16,176 nucleotides of DNA from Rodentolepis nana (GCA_900617975.1 UZAE01000981.1:1-16176), one strand, 5' to 3'. Positions 1-9,230 are shown, counted from the first letter of the stretch. The notes: generated by a model not told the origin, from the letters alone. Made by a program: numbers and translations.

Positions 1-1
1 A

Positions 2-484
2 CTCTATCAGCTACTGAGAGAGAAAAACAAAACAGTGGTCCTACAATGGATTCCTGATCACTGTGGCATTAAAGGCAATGAGATTGCTGACACACTTGCT
101 AAGAATGGGATAACGATTTTGCAATGCATGGACCGGCTGATGTCTTTCCACACAATGAAGGCCTTAATCAGGAGAGAATTCCATACTTCAAGGTGCAACG
201 AACGCAAAGCTCGAACAAAGGAGAAACAGTGGACAGTGTCACTCTCCGATATAGCCGACTGGCCAAGAATCGAAGCCGTTGCTGAATTTAGACTACGTAC
301 CGGACACGATTGTTTGGCAAAACATCTTTACAGATTGGGAGTATACACTCAACCCACATGCCCTCTATGTAACCTATAGGAGGAAATGGAGAAGACCCAC
401 CTGATTCGATGTCCAGCCCTAAAGACAAGTACGGAAAGCCAGAGATACTGGGAAGCAAGAAGACGGCTAATGAACTGCTATTAA
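2..484 (+). pseudogene. 3' part of LINE ORF2: RNase H C-terminus and zinc knuckle, one in-frame stop
   Basis: The frame is open from the window edge, so the 5' part of the element lies outside. The start QWIPDHCGIKGNEIADTLAK is the end of a retrotransposon RNase HI domain, with the H-x-G-x-x-G-N-E-x-A-D block that supplies the late catalytic His and Asp. A linker with the wording AVAEFRLRTGHDCLAKHL follows, then a zinc knuckle: CPLC, and 11 codons later HLIRC. This order is typical of RNase H-bearing non-LTR elements of the I/jockey group in arthropods. A TAG at 377-379 interrupts the frame inside the knuckle. The same frame then reads on for 34 codons (EEMEKTHLIRCPAL...) to TAA at 482-484, so the stop is a point lesion, not the natural end. 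The copy is therefore dead unless the stop is read through. The exact clade is not decided. Confidence 0.9.
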
Positions 485-589
485 TTAACTGCTATAAATG
501 TACCCCCCACCCTTGGGGGGAAGCTGAAGTCAAAGATTAAGGGCTAATGATAAATATCATAAAGCCTGCCATTTGAAATAAATAAATAA
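485..589 (+). mobile_element. 3' UTR and terminal tail of the LINE
   Basis: This is the noncoding end of the retrotransposon whose ORF2 fragment lies immediately upstream. It holds a strong hairpin (503-520), then a tail from about 520 to 589 ending in CATTTGAAATAAATAAATA. The tail recurs at the 3' ends of the two SINE-like elements at 8902-9230 and 15806-16129. There is no long poly(A); the end is a short (AAAT)n-like repeat. No target-site duplication can be defined because the 5' end is outside the window. Confidence 0.8.
503..520 (+). other. C6/G6 hairpin in LINE 3' UTR
   Basis: Six Cs (503-508) and six Gs (515-520) can pair around the six-base loop ACCCTT. The hairpin sits directly upstream of the shared tail. 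The SINE copies carry C-rich tracts at about the equivalent place (9112-9165 and 16019-16027), but they lack the G arm. A structural role in reverse transcriptase recognition is possible but is inference. Confidence 0.6.
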
Positions 590-1569
590 TTTGGGGAGGA
601 GGAAATAGAACTGAACAAATTGAATTTTCTTTAGCCCATTTTTAACCGCAATGCACACCTTATATTGATATTGGAGCACATTTAATATTGACTTTATGAT
701 TATTTTCCTGCTGTCCAAACTTAGGGGAAAAATCTGGTGAAAATGACACATAAAATGACATTTTTGAAGCCTTTTTTGGAGTTGGAGGGTGGAAGGGGGG
801 GGGGATTTTGAAGAGAACAAATTTCATGGAGAAAACAGTGGCATAAAAGGCTTCTGTTTTCATTAAAGATAAAAATTAAACACGTAATTTCAAATAGGCT
901 ACTCAAATAGTTCAAAGGTCAAATTAACCTATTGTCTTAATAACACACAATCTCTTTAATGCAAACATTTTATTTACAATAAAATATTTTCCTTTTTGCT
1001 TCAAATTGGGATGAATACATGTTAGATTCTGATGTACTGATTTCTTAAAAAAATATTTATCAGTTATTTGCCGATATACTGTATCTCCAAATATATTCAA
1101 TGCAATTTTCCTAAACGGCAGGATTCAAATTTGGCCTCAGTTAAGTGCCATTTTTACCACCAAGATAATTTTTTAAAATAAAAAAAATACAAATAGGATA
1201 GTAAAACCTAATGATTTGTCAGTTAGGCTTGAAAAGCGCACACAGAAATATAAGTCGAGCAGTTTATGTTTTAACATTGTTTAACTACAACCTAGTAACT
1301 AAGGCAACAAAAACAAAACGTACATATTTGTCCAGAAGTGCAAAATTCCATTCCACCCTGAGTATGTATAGTTCGAAACCATGACGTAAGTTGGGTTAGT
1401 TGGTTTTCCATTTGAGCAATTCGAAGCCTAGTAATATCAAAGAGCGATCGGAGAGAAGGTGATCAAATAACCAATTATAATAACAGACACAATTAAATGG
1501 GCATGTAAGCACACGCTAGTGTCATAAAACCATTTGAATGCAAATACAAAAGAAAATGGAGGATTTAGG
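590..1569. other. Gene-free stretch; probable 3' flank and 3' UTR of the minus-strand gene
   Basis: No coding exon or further mobile element was seen. The stretch holds a G10 run (795-804) and AT-rich sequence. Short open frames on both strands here lack splice context or recognisable protein content. The part nearest 1570 should be the 3' UTR of the minus-strand gene. Confidence 0.5.
969..974 (-). terminator. Candidate polyadenylation signal AATAAA
   Basis: On the minus strand this reads AATAAA. It is the first canonical signal I find downstream of the TAA stop at 1570, which would give a 3' UTR of about 600 bases. A variant ATTAAA lies slightly further on (953-958). The genome is AT-rich, so chance occurrence is likely; only transcript ends would prove use. 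Confidence 0.35.
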
Positions 1570-1907
1570 TTATTGAGCGGAAACGTACTGGGCTTCCTCA
1601 AGTGTTTGAGGTGGTTTTGAGTTTCTTTTAGCTTGATCATTGAGCACTGATTTGAGGAGGGTATCCGGTAGAATCACTTTCTGTCGGTAATTGGAGAAGG
1701 TATTTCCATAACTACTCCCCCCTGAGGAATCGGATTCTTGAAAGGTTTCACTGCTCTCGCCACTTGGAATATTGTGCTGATCGATTATTGGAATTGAATT
1801 AACCCATTCTTGATAATTTCTTGTTGAAACTTTGTTTTTTCTTGCAGATTCATCCTCCGCTAGGTGACTGTTGGGATTGGATCCATCAATTTGTGCTTGA
1901 CGAATGG
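1570..1907 (-). CDS. Terminal coding exon (exon F) of unrecognised multi-exon gene
   Basis: This exon has no in-frame ATG and must be read from a splice site. The acceptor is TTCTATTCTATAG, ending at 1908. The exon begins with two bases (CC) that complete the phase-1 codon left by exon E, giving Thr. It then reads 111 residues (IRQAQIDGSNPNSHLAEDES...) to TAA at 1570-1572. The peptide is hydrophilic and Ser/Asn/Gln-rich, with no transmembrane segment. It ends in a more ordered-looking tail containing KVILPDTLLKSVLNDQAKR and finishing EAQYVSAQ. No domain is recognised. An open frame of this length with an amino-acid mixture unlike the AT-driven frames around it, plus the matching phase, are the reasons for the call. 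An unseen exon between E and F is possible but not needed. Confidence 0.75.
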
Positions 1908-3720
1908 CTATAGAATAGAAGAAAAACGTAATTCTATTTGGTTGATTTGACAGAAATTAGTCAATTTTTATTTGATGGATTAGAGATGGACAGAAATGGT
2001 TAATTAATGACTAGAATGCCAAAATCATGACATTACCAGTTGGATAAAAAGTGTCTTAGTAAATGAAGGATAGGAAAAGAAACATTCAAATAATATCCAA
2101 AATTGAAGGGATGACACCAATATTCAAAATAAGTGACGTGTCAATATTGCGTTGACAATTCTGATTGGACTACTTGAAGGTGAGAATTTGAAACCATACT
2201 CCTTAAGCTATCTATTCTTTCGTGTTATTTAACTATAAGAATAATGAATGAATTCCACTATAGCTTTCCACAGAGAGAAAGAGAGAAAACATATATGTGG
2301 TTACTTCGAACTTGGAAGTGGAAGTGTAGAAATGATTCAGTGGTAAAGTTAAGCCTAGTTATCGTAAAAAATTAAAAAATTGAGACAAAATACACAACGA
2401 TTATTGCTCCTTAAAAAATCTATGTTAGTACTTCAACTGTCACCAGACGCATATTAGTAATAATAACACAACTATTAAAGTATGCGTTACCTTTGCATTT
2501 TATCTAACCACTTTTTTTGCAGTTACAAGACGGTGTTTTACTTGGTGCTGCTTATAAAAAAATCATTTCAACCTTCTAAATTACTCGCGCCAATTTCAGT
2601 TTAAAAGAGCATTAAAAGATGCTTTTTGAGGGTGTGGAAAGGGAAAACGTTTTGAGATTAAAAAAAGCAACTTTGACTCCCATCATACAATGTGTTAGAG
2701 AGGAAGAAGGAGATTTACGGTTTATTAAATCTGTGAGGTTTGCACTTCGTTAGTTTACAGAATAAACCCTGTCCTCTTTCAAAGTCCAGCGTAAGTTTTC
2801 AGGATTTTAGTCGAAGCTTATCTAATCTGCGGTTGATTTCGAGCATGTTTTAAGCAGATTTCAATAATCCTCCTCTCCCCTCCCCTCCCCCATACCCCAT
2901 TGAAAAGGACTAATTTTTTTAGTTAAAAATCAGCCCGACTACTGACTGCGCAAATTGACCTAAGAGAAACAGTCATGAGATTGGTGAAAAAAGGAAATAA
3001 GTTCCATTGAAATTTGTTTTAACTTGCTAAGTGAAGTACACTAAGATCCTAGGGGGGAAATTCGTGAAAATTTGATTAAAGGCTAAACTGATGAAAAAAA
3101 TGCTCATTATTAGTGGAGTTAAAATATGGTCAATGTTTACAAATACTTCTCCAAGGGGCTCTGAATACCCTGGATCTGAACTCACTTGGGCGTCCTGAAA
3201 TCAAACCCTGCAATTTCAATCAGGAACATTCAAATGTAGAAATATATAAGTTACTTCAAACAAACAGCCTGATTGAATCGGTTGCTTAAAATGTATTTAT
3301 ACTCTGCAATGTTAGAAATAAAATAGGAGCATTGATAGACGTCATTGATTTACCAAAATCAAATGAAATCTTCAAAGGTAATAGAGTATAAAACACGTGA
3401 AGCATCTCGAAATTCCACTAATAAACGCGATTTAGTGAACGAATATTTTTCGTCGTCAGAAAGGGTGAATGGCTCTTAACATTTTGTACTTTAAACAAAT
3501 TATCGATTTTTACCTTATTCGCCTGCTTCACCCATTGAAAGATGTTAGTGTCTATGATCAATTACTCGCTTATCACAACCGATGCAATTTGAGGCACGTT
3601 TGAAAAGTTACTTAGAAGTAATTTCAACCTTTAAAGTAGTATTTCCCATTTGACGAGCAATTTAATTAATTTGTAACATTAACTACGAGTTTCAATATCT
3701 CAATAGGCATTAGTACTCAC
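1908..3720 (-). other. Intron between exons E and F
   Basis: It is bounded by a GTGAGT donor at its minus-strand start and TATAG at its end. It contains a purine simple stretch (about 2272-2290) and a C4-tract cluster (2877-2898) described separately. I see no further exon that would be needed to join E to F. Confidence 0.6.
2877..2898 (-). other. Potential G-quadruplex on the transcribed gene's sense strand
   Basis: The plus strand has four C runs, CCCC-T-CCCC-T-CCCCC-ATA-CCCC. The minus strand, which is the sense strand of the gene, therefore has four runs of at least four Gs with loops of 3, 1 and 1. That meets the strict quadruplex pattern. It lies in the E-F intron, about 0.8 kb downstream of the E donor. 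Formation and function are inference. Confidence 0.65.
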
Positions 3721-4156
3721 TTTGATGCAATTCAGGAGGGCAGGTACAGACCAATTTCACTTTCTGCCCGGCTTTATTTTTCACAAGATGCATATGAGAT
3801 TCACCATTGCTCTGTCGCCTAGAATGAGGCAAATCAGTAGCAGTCTGTACCAATCTCAGCATTGGTGGAGGTTGGGGGACCTGAGCCTGTGTAGCCTGTG
3901 GGATTGCTTGATGATTGGAAATCATTGGAACAAGATGGAATTGACCAGACTGATTGGGTAGTGCCGTCGCAGCCACTGTATGCCCATCAGGATAGTGGAG
4001 AAGTAAATGGCGCTCCCCATTTGCACCCACTTGCATGGTAGCTGGAATTAGAGTCGAATGTATGGGTAGACGAGTGGGAGTCCCACCAGGTGTCTGTGAA
4101 TGCATGCTCCCTGGAGATGAGGACTGATTTGAAATTGCAACGTCTTCGGGTATTTC
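3721..4156 (-). CDS. Internal coding exon E of the minus-strand gene (145 codons)
   Basis: The acceptor is pyrimidine-rich and ends GCTCTGACAG just before 4156. The donor is CATCAAA|GTGAGT, with the intron starting at 3720. The exon enters in phase 0 and leaves in phase 1. The peptide starts EIPEDVAISNQSSSPGS and is rich in Ser, Pro, Gln and Thr over about residues 1-30 and 75-105. Between these is a more ordered segment, GERHLLLHYPDGHTVAATAL. Near the end come a basophilic kinase-like site SRRQS and a basic patch KNKAGQKVKLV. The LLLH-x-P-D-G-x-T wording faintly recalls a segment of ATF2/ATF7 transcription factors. No bZIP is present here or in exon F, so I do not assign that family. It is one of the best supported exons: a long frame, two good splice sites and composition unlike its surroundings. 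Confidence 0.85.
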
Positions 4157-5705
4157 CTGTCAGAGCAATTGACGAGAAATGCAATTAAAAACAAGGTCAA
4201 GTACGCTTAATTGTGCCCCCATAACAGCTGTTATTAAAATGGGAGAAAATGGCCTTAGGCTTGCAGGACACACAACAGCAATTTGCAAACGGATAAAATG
4301 GAAATCCAGAATACGTTAAAGATAAAGATAATTTAAATTTATTTATTCATGTCATTTATACCTTGCTCAATTTTACTTCTTGTCAATAAAACTGGGAAAT
4401 TCCTCAACTTTGAATAAATGGAATGATTTTTAATACTTTGATAGAGGAGTGTAGTCAGCCTTAAACGAGCGTTTATTTTGTTTAACTGAGGTGTAAATCG
4501 CGTTTGAATGAAGCTTACTAAAACAAATTAAAGCACAATTAAGTCTCTTGGAGCTGAGATCATGCTATGTCCACTATATCACATTATTGGAATTGCATGT
4601 TTTGAAAACACAATTTCCTGTCCAAAATCATCTAAACGACTGGAAAGACATTGACAACTAGAGAGTTGACAAATTGCTTTAGTAATTAGTTCTTTCGGGT
4701 TGATATGACATTTATTACTATTTATCGTTTCAGACATTTTCATCATAGCCATTGTACATTGGGTTCTAAAACCACCCATATATCACTAATCAATTACTAT
4801 TCAAATGTTTAGTAATCACCTCAATAAAATAATGAGACTTATCGTTATGCTGCGTAATTTACTTCAGGGCAACTATATTTTGAGATTGAGTGTCAATAGC
4901 TATTTCTGTCACTACAACTATCGTAGAAAATAGTTGCTAAAAAACTTGAAATTTAGCAAATTTTTTCTCCGGTAGAAAATCAGTGATAGGACTTATTTAA
5001 TCTCTCGAGATAGAATTTTGCATTTGTCACTAGTTAGCCATTGTCTACGGAAAATTAGAAGGAGAATGTGAGATTCTCATAAAGACTTCGTCCAATGAAG
5101 TGCTATTGATACCAATTATTTCTATCGATTATTCATTTTGACCCCGAGGACAACGCTAGAGTTCATTAAATAAGGAGACAAAGAAAGCTTAAACGAAATA
5201 CGGTCAACAAGAGTTGAGGTAGATTGCAGTTTTTCATAGCCATGCGACTTCAGAGTGCAAAATCTCCACCTAACTCTGGTGCTGTTTACACGCTCTTCCA
5301 ATGAACTTTAACTATGTGTTGATAACAAAGACTGGCTTTGACAAACCAGTTCATTCCGCTTTGGCATTATAAATATAGTAGAGCCTTTGCAGCCTTCCTC
5401 ACTCCTATCTACTTCACTCTTCGGGAAAAAGATGCGATAGGTGGGAAAAAACTAATTCTCGATTTTTTCCTTGCTGTTTTAGGGATGAATAAAGAAAGAG
5501 GCAATTTAGCATTAATTCTAAACGGGTAGGAGTGAAAATAACCTGTTTCTCGAGCACTGCAGCGATTGGTGTTGCTGAGGTGGTGGAGATGGTGGTGTGA
5601 TATTTTCGAGCAAGTAGCGGGGCGGCCAAATAATCGGGCAATTGGTTATTTGAGTGAATCGAAGGAGAACTGGTATTGCTGTTTTGTTGAGAGAAAGTAC
5701 ATGAT
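4157..5705 (-). other. Intron upstream of exon E
   Basis: No exon, RNA gene or mobile element was recognised. The sequence is AT-rich with ordinary short frames. If exon D is included as a cassette, the intron is 4157-5720. If D is skipped, it runs 4157-6110. Confidence 0.45.
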
Positions 5706-5777
5706 TCAATAATTCCCAACCGGGGATTTGTATTTTTGTTGATTATCAATTTCAGCAGGGAACCATTTGGAAATAGT
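5706..5777 (-). CDS. Exon D: cassette exon or alternative terminal exon
   Basis: The acceptor ACCATTTTAG precedes 5777. Read in phase 0, as exon C requires, it gives TISKWFPAEIDNQQKYKSP, then VGNY and TGA at 5706-5708. Two uses fit. A donor inside the frame at 5721|5720 (CCG|GTTGGG, a poor match) would make a 57-base phase 0-0 cassette joining exon E in frame. With no donor it would be an alternative last exon ending the protein at VGNY. Exon C can also splice straight to E in phase 0. The downstream half of this region (5540-5705) has other long frames, but their phase does not match exon C. The exon itself is plausible; how it is used is unresolved. Confidence 0.5.
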   Translation of the reverse strand, partial: TISKWFPAEIDNQQKYKSPVGNY

Positions 5778-6110
5778 CTAAAATGGTAAAATGTGCTATT
5801 ATTTCATCAAATCATTATTTGTAACAAAAAGGGGAATGATTCGTTTCAGGGGGGGGGGAGGAGGTAAAATAGAGTTATCTGGTCTTGCCAAGAGTATATC
5901 AGGACTCATTAATCCAGTTAATCACCAATCAAAATATTTCGATTATATTTGGTTGAATTGTATTGATAATTTGTGAAGCCAATACTTGTAATGATCCCAG
6001 ACGCATAAGCTTGCAAGATGGGGCGAAAATATTGGTTCCTAAATGCCTTGTTCGAATGATTAATGGCCTGATTCATGCAACAACCATCAAAAATTGTCCG
6101 AAAAGTTTAC

Positions 6111-6159
6111 CTCCAGGGTTTGTATGATATAATTGGGCAATCTGCTTGCGAAAGCATAG
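6111..6159 (-). CDS. Short internal coding exon C (49 bases)
   Basis: It is bounded by GGAACATTTTAG upstream and by a good donor CTGGAG|GTAAAC. It takes the two bases left by exon B (GA+C gives Asp) and reads YAFASRLPNYIIQTLE, leaving phase 0. All three frames happen to be open, so the frame rests on phase agreement with B and on the helix-like peptide. Joined to B it gives IRNNDYAFASRLPNYIIQTL, which reads as a continuous amphipathic helical region. Too short for open-frame searches; found from splice sites. Confidence 0.65.
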
Positions 6160-6443
6160 CTAAAATGTTCCTTCCAAATGGATTCGTGAAATAGAAATTA
6201 GTTCTTTACTTCCTTACAATTTTTAAAGGATATGACTTCAAGTAGAACTTGGAGTACTACCACTCATTACTTGGGTTTACTTATTACTTCATCAGCTGAC
6301 GAGTTGAGACTAATGCTCTTAAGGCTTAACCGGGAAGGTTAAAGAGGCGCATTTTTATTTAACAAAAGGGCATTTATTGCAGCCGCACATAGAATAAGTG
6401 GAGGAGTGGGAGGAGGTAATTTTTAGTTAAAGAATAATCTTAC

Positions 6444-6645
6444 TCGTTGTTACGAATGGGTCGGAATGCCTTTTGTTGTTCGTCCAAAACTTGAAAAACA
6501 CTTGTGATGTCTACGGGTAAAGGTTCCTTTGGCAGGAAAATTTGAAAGAGTTTCTTCAAGAACTCTACTTCGTCAGTTTGATTTTCTCTAAAGATTCGAT
6601 TAACGCGGTAGAGTTGATTTTGGCACCAAACGTGGATATCGTGAG
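6444..6645 (-). CDS. Internal coding exon B of the minus-strand gene
   Basis: The acceptor is strong (CCTTCTCTCACTTTAG) and the donor is AACGA|GTAAGA. It enters in phase 1 and leaves in phase 2. The 66 whole codons read HDIHVWCQNQLYRVNRIF, then a charged helix DEVEFLKKLFQIFLPKEPLP, then VFQVLDEQQKAFRPIRNN. The even mix of charged, aromatic and aliphatic residues suggests a folded, mostly helical domain continuing into exon C. No signal peptide or membrane span is seen and I do not recognise the fold. No in-frame ATG is present, so it is strictly internal. Confidence 0.85.
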
Positions 6646-7618
6646 CTAAAGTGAGAGAAGGTACGGCAAAAATTATACTAAAATGGAAATTGTTGGGGTA
6701 AAAGTGGAAGTTAGCTTCAAATATCCTATGTGTCCTTCAATCAATGCAAGTGAAATGGGTTCGATTACTACAATTAAACACAAATTACCTTCAATAATCC
6801 TGATCTAAGCGATTTTCCTAGCTTTTATGGTCAGTCTATGTGTTCTGAAACCTCGACGTTTAGGAGCAAGCATAAATCATGATTGCTATGTTTTGTCTAA
6901 CTGCGAATAATATTCAGTCGGGGAATCAGCCAAACAAAAGACGAGAACAATGGATCCTTTCACTATTCAATTAAATGAAATGAAAAGGATGACTGATTTT
7001 AAGCCAGATGCTTTTTAATGACATCAGTTCTTTTTCTCAGAAGGTATTTCTAACAATTATGATAAGCCAAATTCGTAGTTAAAGTCCGACCTACCGCAAG
7101 GTGATTTCAACAAAATTGAGCTATTTGGATGGGGGATAAATAGATATCGGATAAAAAAGATCTCTTTAATCCTCGTTCAAATAAATCGGAATAAAAATAA
7201 CAGTTGGAGTATTCGAGAGAGATAACTCCCGGTACGTTAAATGCGAGCGATTAAAATTGAAATGAATTAATTTATTGTGAAAGACCATTTTTACATAAAT
7301 CAATTAATAAACTATGAGGTGAATTGACTTTTTTAAGTACATATAACAACCAATAGAAACACTGTTTAAATAAAAGGCTAGTGCTGAGTGTTATAGAGAG
7401 AAGGAAAACTTGCCTTAAAGAAGGAGAAATTTGAGTACGGAAATAACTGCCCCCTTAAGGAGAGACCGACTTTCTTTAACGAGATGTAATTAGTTTATGA
7501 GTGTAGTGCACTTGAGTCACTTTTGAAAGGGGCTTCATCATTAACTGACGAATTTAAACACACGCACAGCTTCCACTGAAATATACCGTAAAAATTAACG
7601 CATTCTTTTTTCTCTTAC
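6646..7618 (-). other. 3' part of the A-B intron
   Basis: AT-rich sequence with no recognised exon, repeat or RNA gene. It lies between the splice donor of the promoter-like island (intron would start at 7618) and the exon B acceptor. Confidence 0.5.
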
Positions 7619-7680
7619 TGTTTCTTTGGCCTTGACGTATCCGGATGCACGGCTGCCCTTGGCAAGCGTTTATCCACTAT
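7619..7680 (-). other. Possible alternative first exon (5' end unknown)
   Basis: A strong minus-strand donor, AAGAAACA|GTAAGA, ends this segment at 7619, just downstream of the CCAAT cluster. The simplest reading is a short first exon whose start site lies somewhere near 7640-7680, spliced to exon B or another downstream exon. The upstream limit given is only a guess. A minus-strand frame is open across the whole island (about 7615-7863). It has no ATG, and its phase at this donor (2) does not match exon B (needs 1), so I favour untranslated sequence. Confidence 0.35.
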
Positions 7681-7684
7681 CCTA

Positions 7685-7735
7685 GTGGCCAATCTGCGGG
7701 CTGATTGGTCGAAGTTTACTCGCTCATTGGTTGAA
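7685..7735 (-). promoter_or_regulatory. Cluster of three NF-Y (CCAAT) boxes, candidate internal promoter
   Basis: Three boxes match the NF-Y pattern with two flanking purines. GGCCAATCT has its core at 7689-7693 (plus strand). GACCAATCAG has its core at 7704-7708 and AACCAATGAG at 7726-7730 (both on the minus strand). Core spacings are 15 and 22 bases. The surrounding 250 bases are clearly richer in G+C and CpG than the rest of the window. A CRE-like TGACGTAT lies nearby at about 7633-7640. Such clusters are usual in TATA-less animal promoters. Direction is not certain: two of three boxes and the splice donor point to the minus strand, but a transcript on the plus strand is possible. Confidence 0.5.
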
Positions 7736-7863
7736 TGAGGTGCGCAAGTGCAAGTGGCACTTCCCCACGCATTTGCTCTGCTTGGGAATTTCAGTTTTGC
7801 AGTTTGGAAAATAACATTGGAATCAGTGCTATTGCGTTGAAAATTCCTCAATATAACTATTAT

Positions 7864-8885
7864 AGCTTCCTAATGCACAACAAGCTTCCTGAATGCTGAT
7901 TGTAGAATTCAAATGATTGGATTTAAAGTATAAATTTCTCCCCCTCTTCTTCAACATCATCATCAGAAAACCTTCAGTTTTGTGAGAAATCACATTTCAT
8001 TTAGTTTATGTGTTATAAATGGATAATAGAGTATTATGTACCAGGTTAGAGCAAGACGAGCGACAATTCCTAATTTTGGAACAAGCCCCCAAAATTCAGA
8101 GGTGGTAAAATTGACTAAAAAGATAAACATAGACGTAGGGCTTCATATTGAAGCATAAAATGAAGTGCTTTGGCCATTAAAGCGGAAATATTTATCTGAA
8201 GTGAGATTGACCGTGCGGAACCGACTTCTAAGTCAATTTGAAGGTTACCACGAAAAGAGGAATTCACCAAAAATATGAACAGACCAAAAATGCTGACATT
8301 AAAACATTAAGCAATAAATTTTCCTCTACCAATATTGAGCGCAAAACTTGAAACTGAATTTAGATTTCGCGCCTTTTTTCATCAATATCGGATTGCGCTG
8401 TACCTCCCTACCTCAAGACGCTGAACTACCTTGTCTACCTTCAGTGACGGTATCTTCGCAAGCTCCAATAACTTTCTGCTAATTAATTTAATATGGCTTC
8501 GATGTCTATTAATGTCTTTCAGAAAAATTGTTTCCACCCATCAAAGTGTGCTAGAAGGCGTTATTTGGCTGCACAATTGGGAAATTGTTTTCCCAATAAC
8601 TGAGAGAAAACATGGAAGATACTGGCAATGAATTATGGAATTGACCTATTTGGTTGACACTTATAGGATTTCAGAAGAACAGTGACTAATTTTCTTGTCA
8701 AGTGCAGACAAATGGGGTATAATGATTCGGTTTTGAGGCACTCGATATTAGTTTTCGAAAATAGAAAACAACGAGGGAGAAAAATGAGATACCTTATTAC
8801 ACCACATTTGATATTGAATTTAATTGAGTTATTGTTAAATGTCAAAGGAAATCGGATGATTCACTAATAGATAAATAGAATTACT
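7864..8885. other. Intronic stretch without recognised features
   Basis: It includes a somewhat G+C-richer patch (about 8340-8470) where a short minus-strand exon-like segment can be drawn. Its frame hits a stop in the phase needed between exons A and B, so it was not called. The rest is AT-rich. Confidence 0.4.
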
Positions 8886-8901
8886 TCAATATTAAGGGCA
8901 T
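8886..8901 (+). repeat. Left target-site duplication of SINE copy 1
   Basis: TCAATATTAAGGGCAT here is repeated exactly at 9231-9246, flanking the insertion 8902-9230. Confidence 0.9.
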
Positions 8902-9230
8902 GGGCCATGTGATAGACTTACCTCCACTTGGTGCACCCTGGGCGAGTATACTCATACGGCAAAAAGCCTATAAACTGGCAGTTGACTTTCGAATTCAAAC
9001 TACCATCGCCCCGCTGAATGTCTTATTCGACCACTTTCACAGTGCTCACCTCACCTTTTTCTCTAACTTTGTGTCTGCCTTTTTTACAGCTTTAAACAAT
9101 CTTCTATTCTACCCCCCCCCCATTCTCGACTTTTTTTCACGTTGATGTTCCCCCCCCCCCCCCCCTGTTAAACTCGAAATCAGTTAAAGGGCTAATGATA
9201 ACTATGAAAACGGCGGCCATTTGAAATAAA
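8902..9230 (+). mobile_element. SINE-like retroposon, copy 1 (329 bp), LINE-tailed
   Basis: A complete insertion bounded by a perfect 16-base direct repeat. About 75% of bases match the element at 15806-16129 along its length (estimated by eye). The last ~56 bases match the 3' tail of the LINE at 520-589, including CCATTTGAAATAAA. The head contains GATAGACTTACCTCCAC, identical in both copies. No convincing tRNA, 5S or 7SL A/B box pair was found, so the head origin is unknown. Two C runs (9112-9121 and 9150-9165) lie in the middle. It sits in the A-B intron, antisense to the gene. A plus-strand open frame of about 80 codons crosses it, but the frame is not conserved between copies, so it is not a gene. 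Confidence 0.85.
9175..9230 (+). repeat. LINE-derived 3' tail of SINE copy 1
   Basis: Aligns with LINE 3' end 520-589 and with 16065-16129. The shared core reads GGCTAATGATA followed by a small inverted repeat (9196-9207; one mismatch in this copy), a purine/C stretch and CCATTTGAAATAAA. Confidence 0.85.

Noticed and set aside
3722..3961. Plus-strand open frame opposite exon E
   Set aside because: Shadow of the minus-strand coding exon, whose splice sites and phase are consistent.
5414..5749. Long minus-strand open frame (111 codons) over exon D
   Set aside because: Its frame differs from the one exon C imposes at the acceptor. It would need phase 2 at entry, while exon C leaves phase 0. 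No other acceptor fits.
6755..6768. GGTTCGATTAC, resembling a tRNA B box
   Set aside because: No A box at a suitable distance and no cloverleaf could be drawn.
7615..7863. Minus-strand frame across the CCAAT island as a coding exon
   Set aside because: It has no ATG, leaves the donor in phase 2 where exon B needs phase 1, and contains three NF-Y boxes. A promoter and leader reading is simpler.
8433..8475. Minus-strand exon-like segment reading KLLELAKIPSLK or KVIGACEDTVTE
   Set aside because: The acceptor is weak. In the phase needed between exons A and B it hits a stop, and there is no independent support.
8900..9145. Open frame of 81 codons within SINE copy 1
   Set aside because: The frame is broken by indels in copy 2 and the region is a noncoding repeat.
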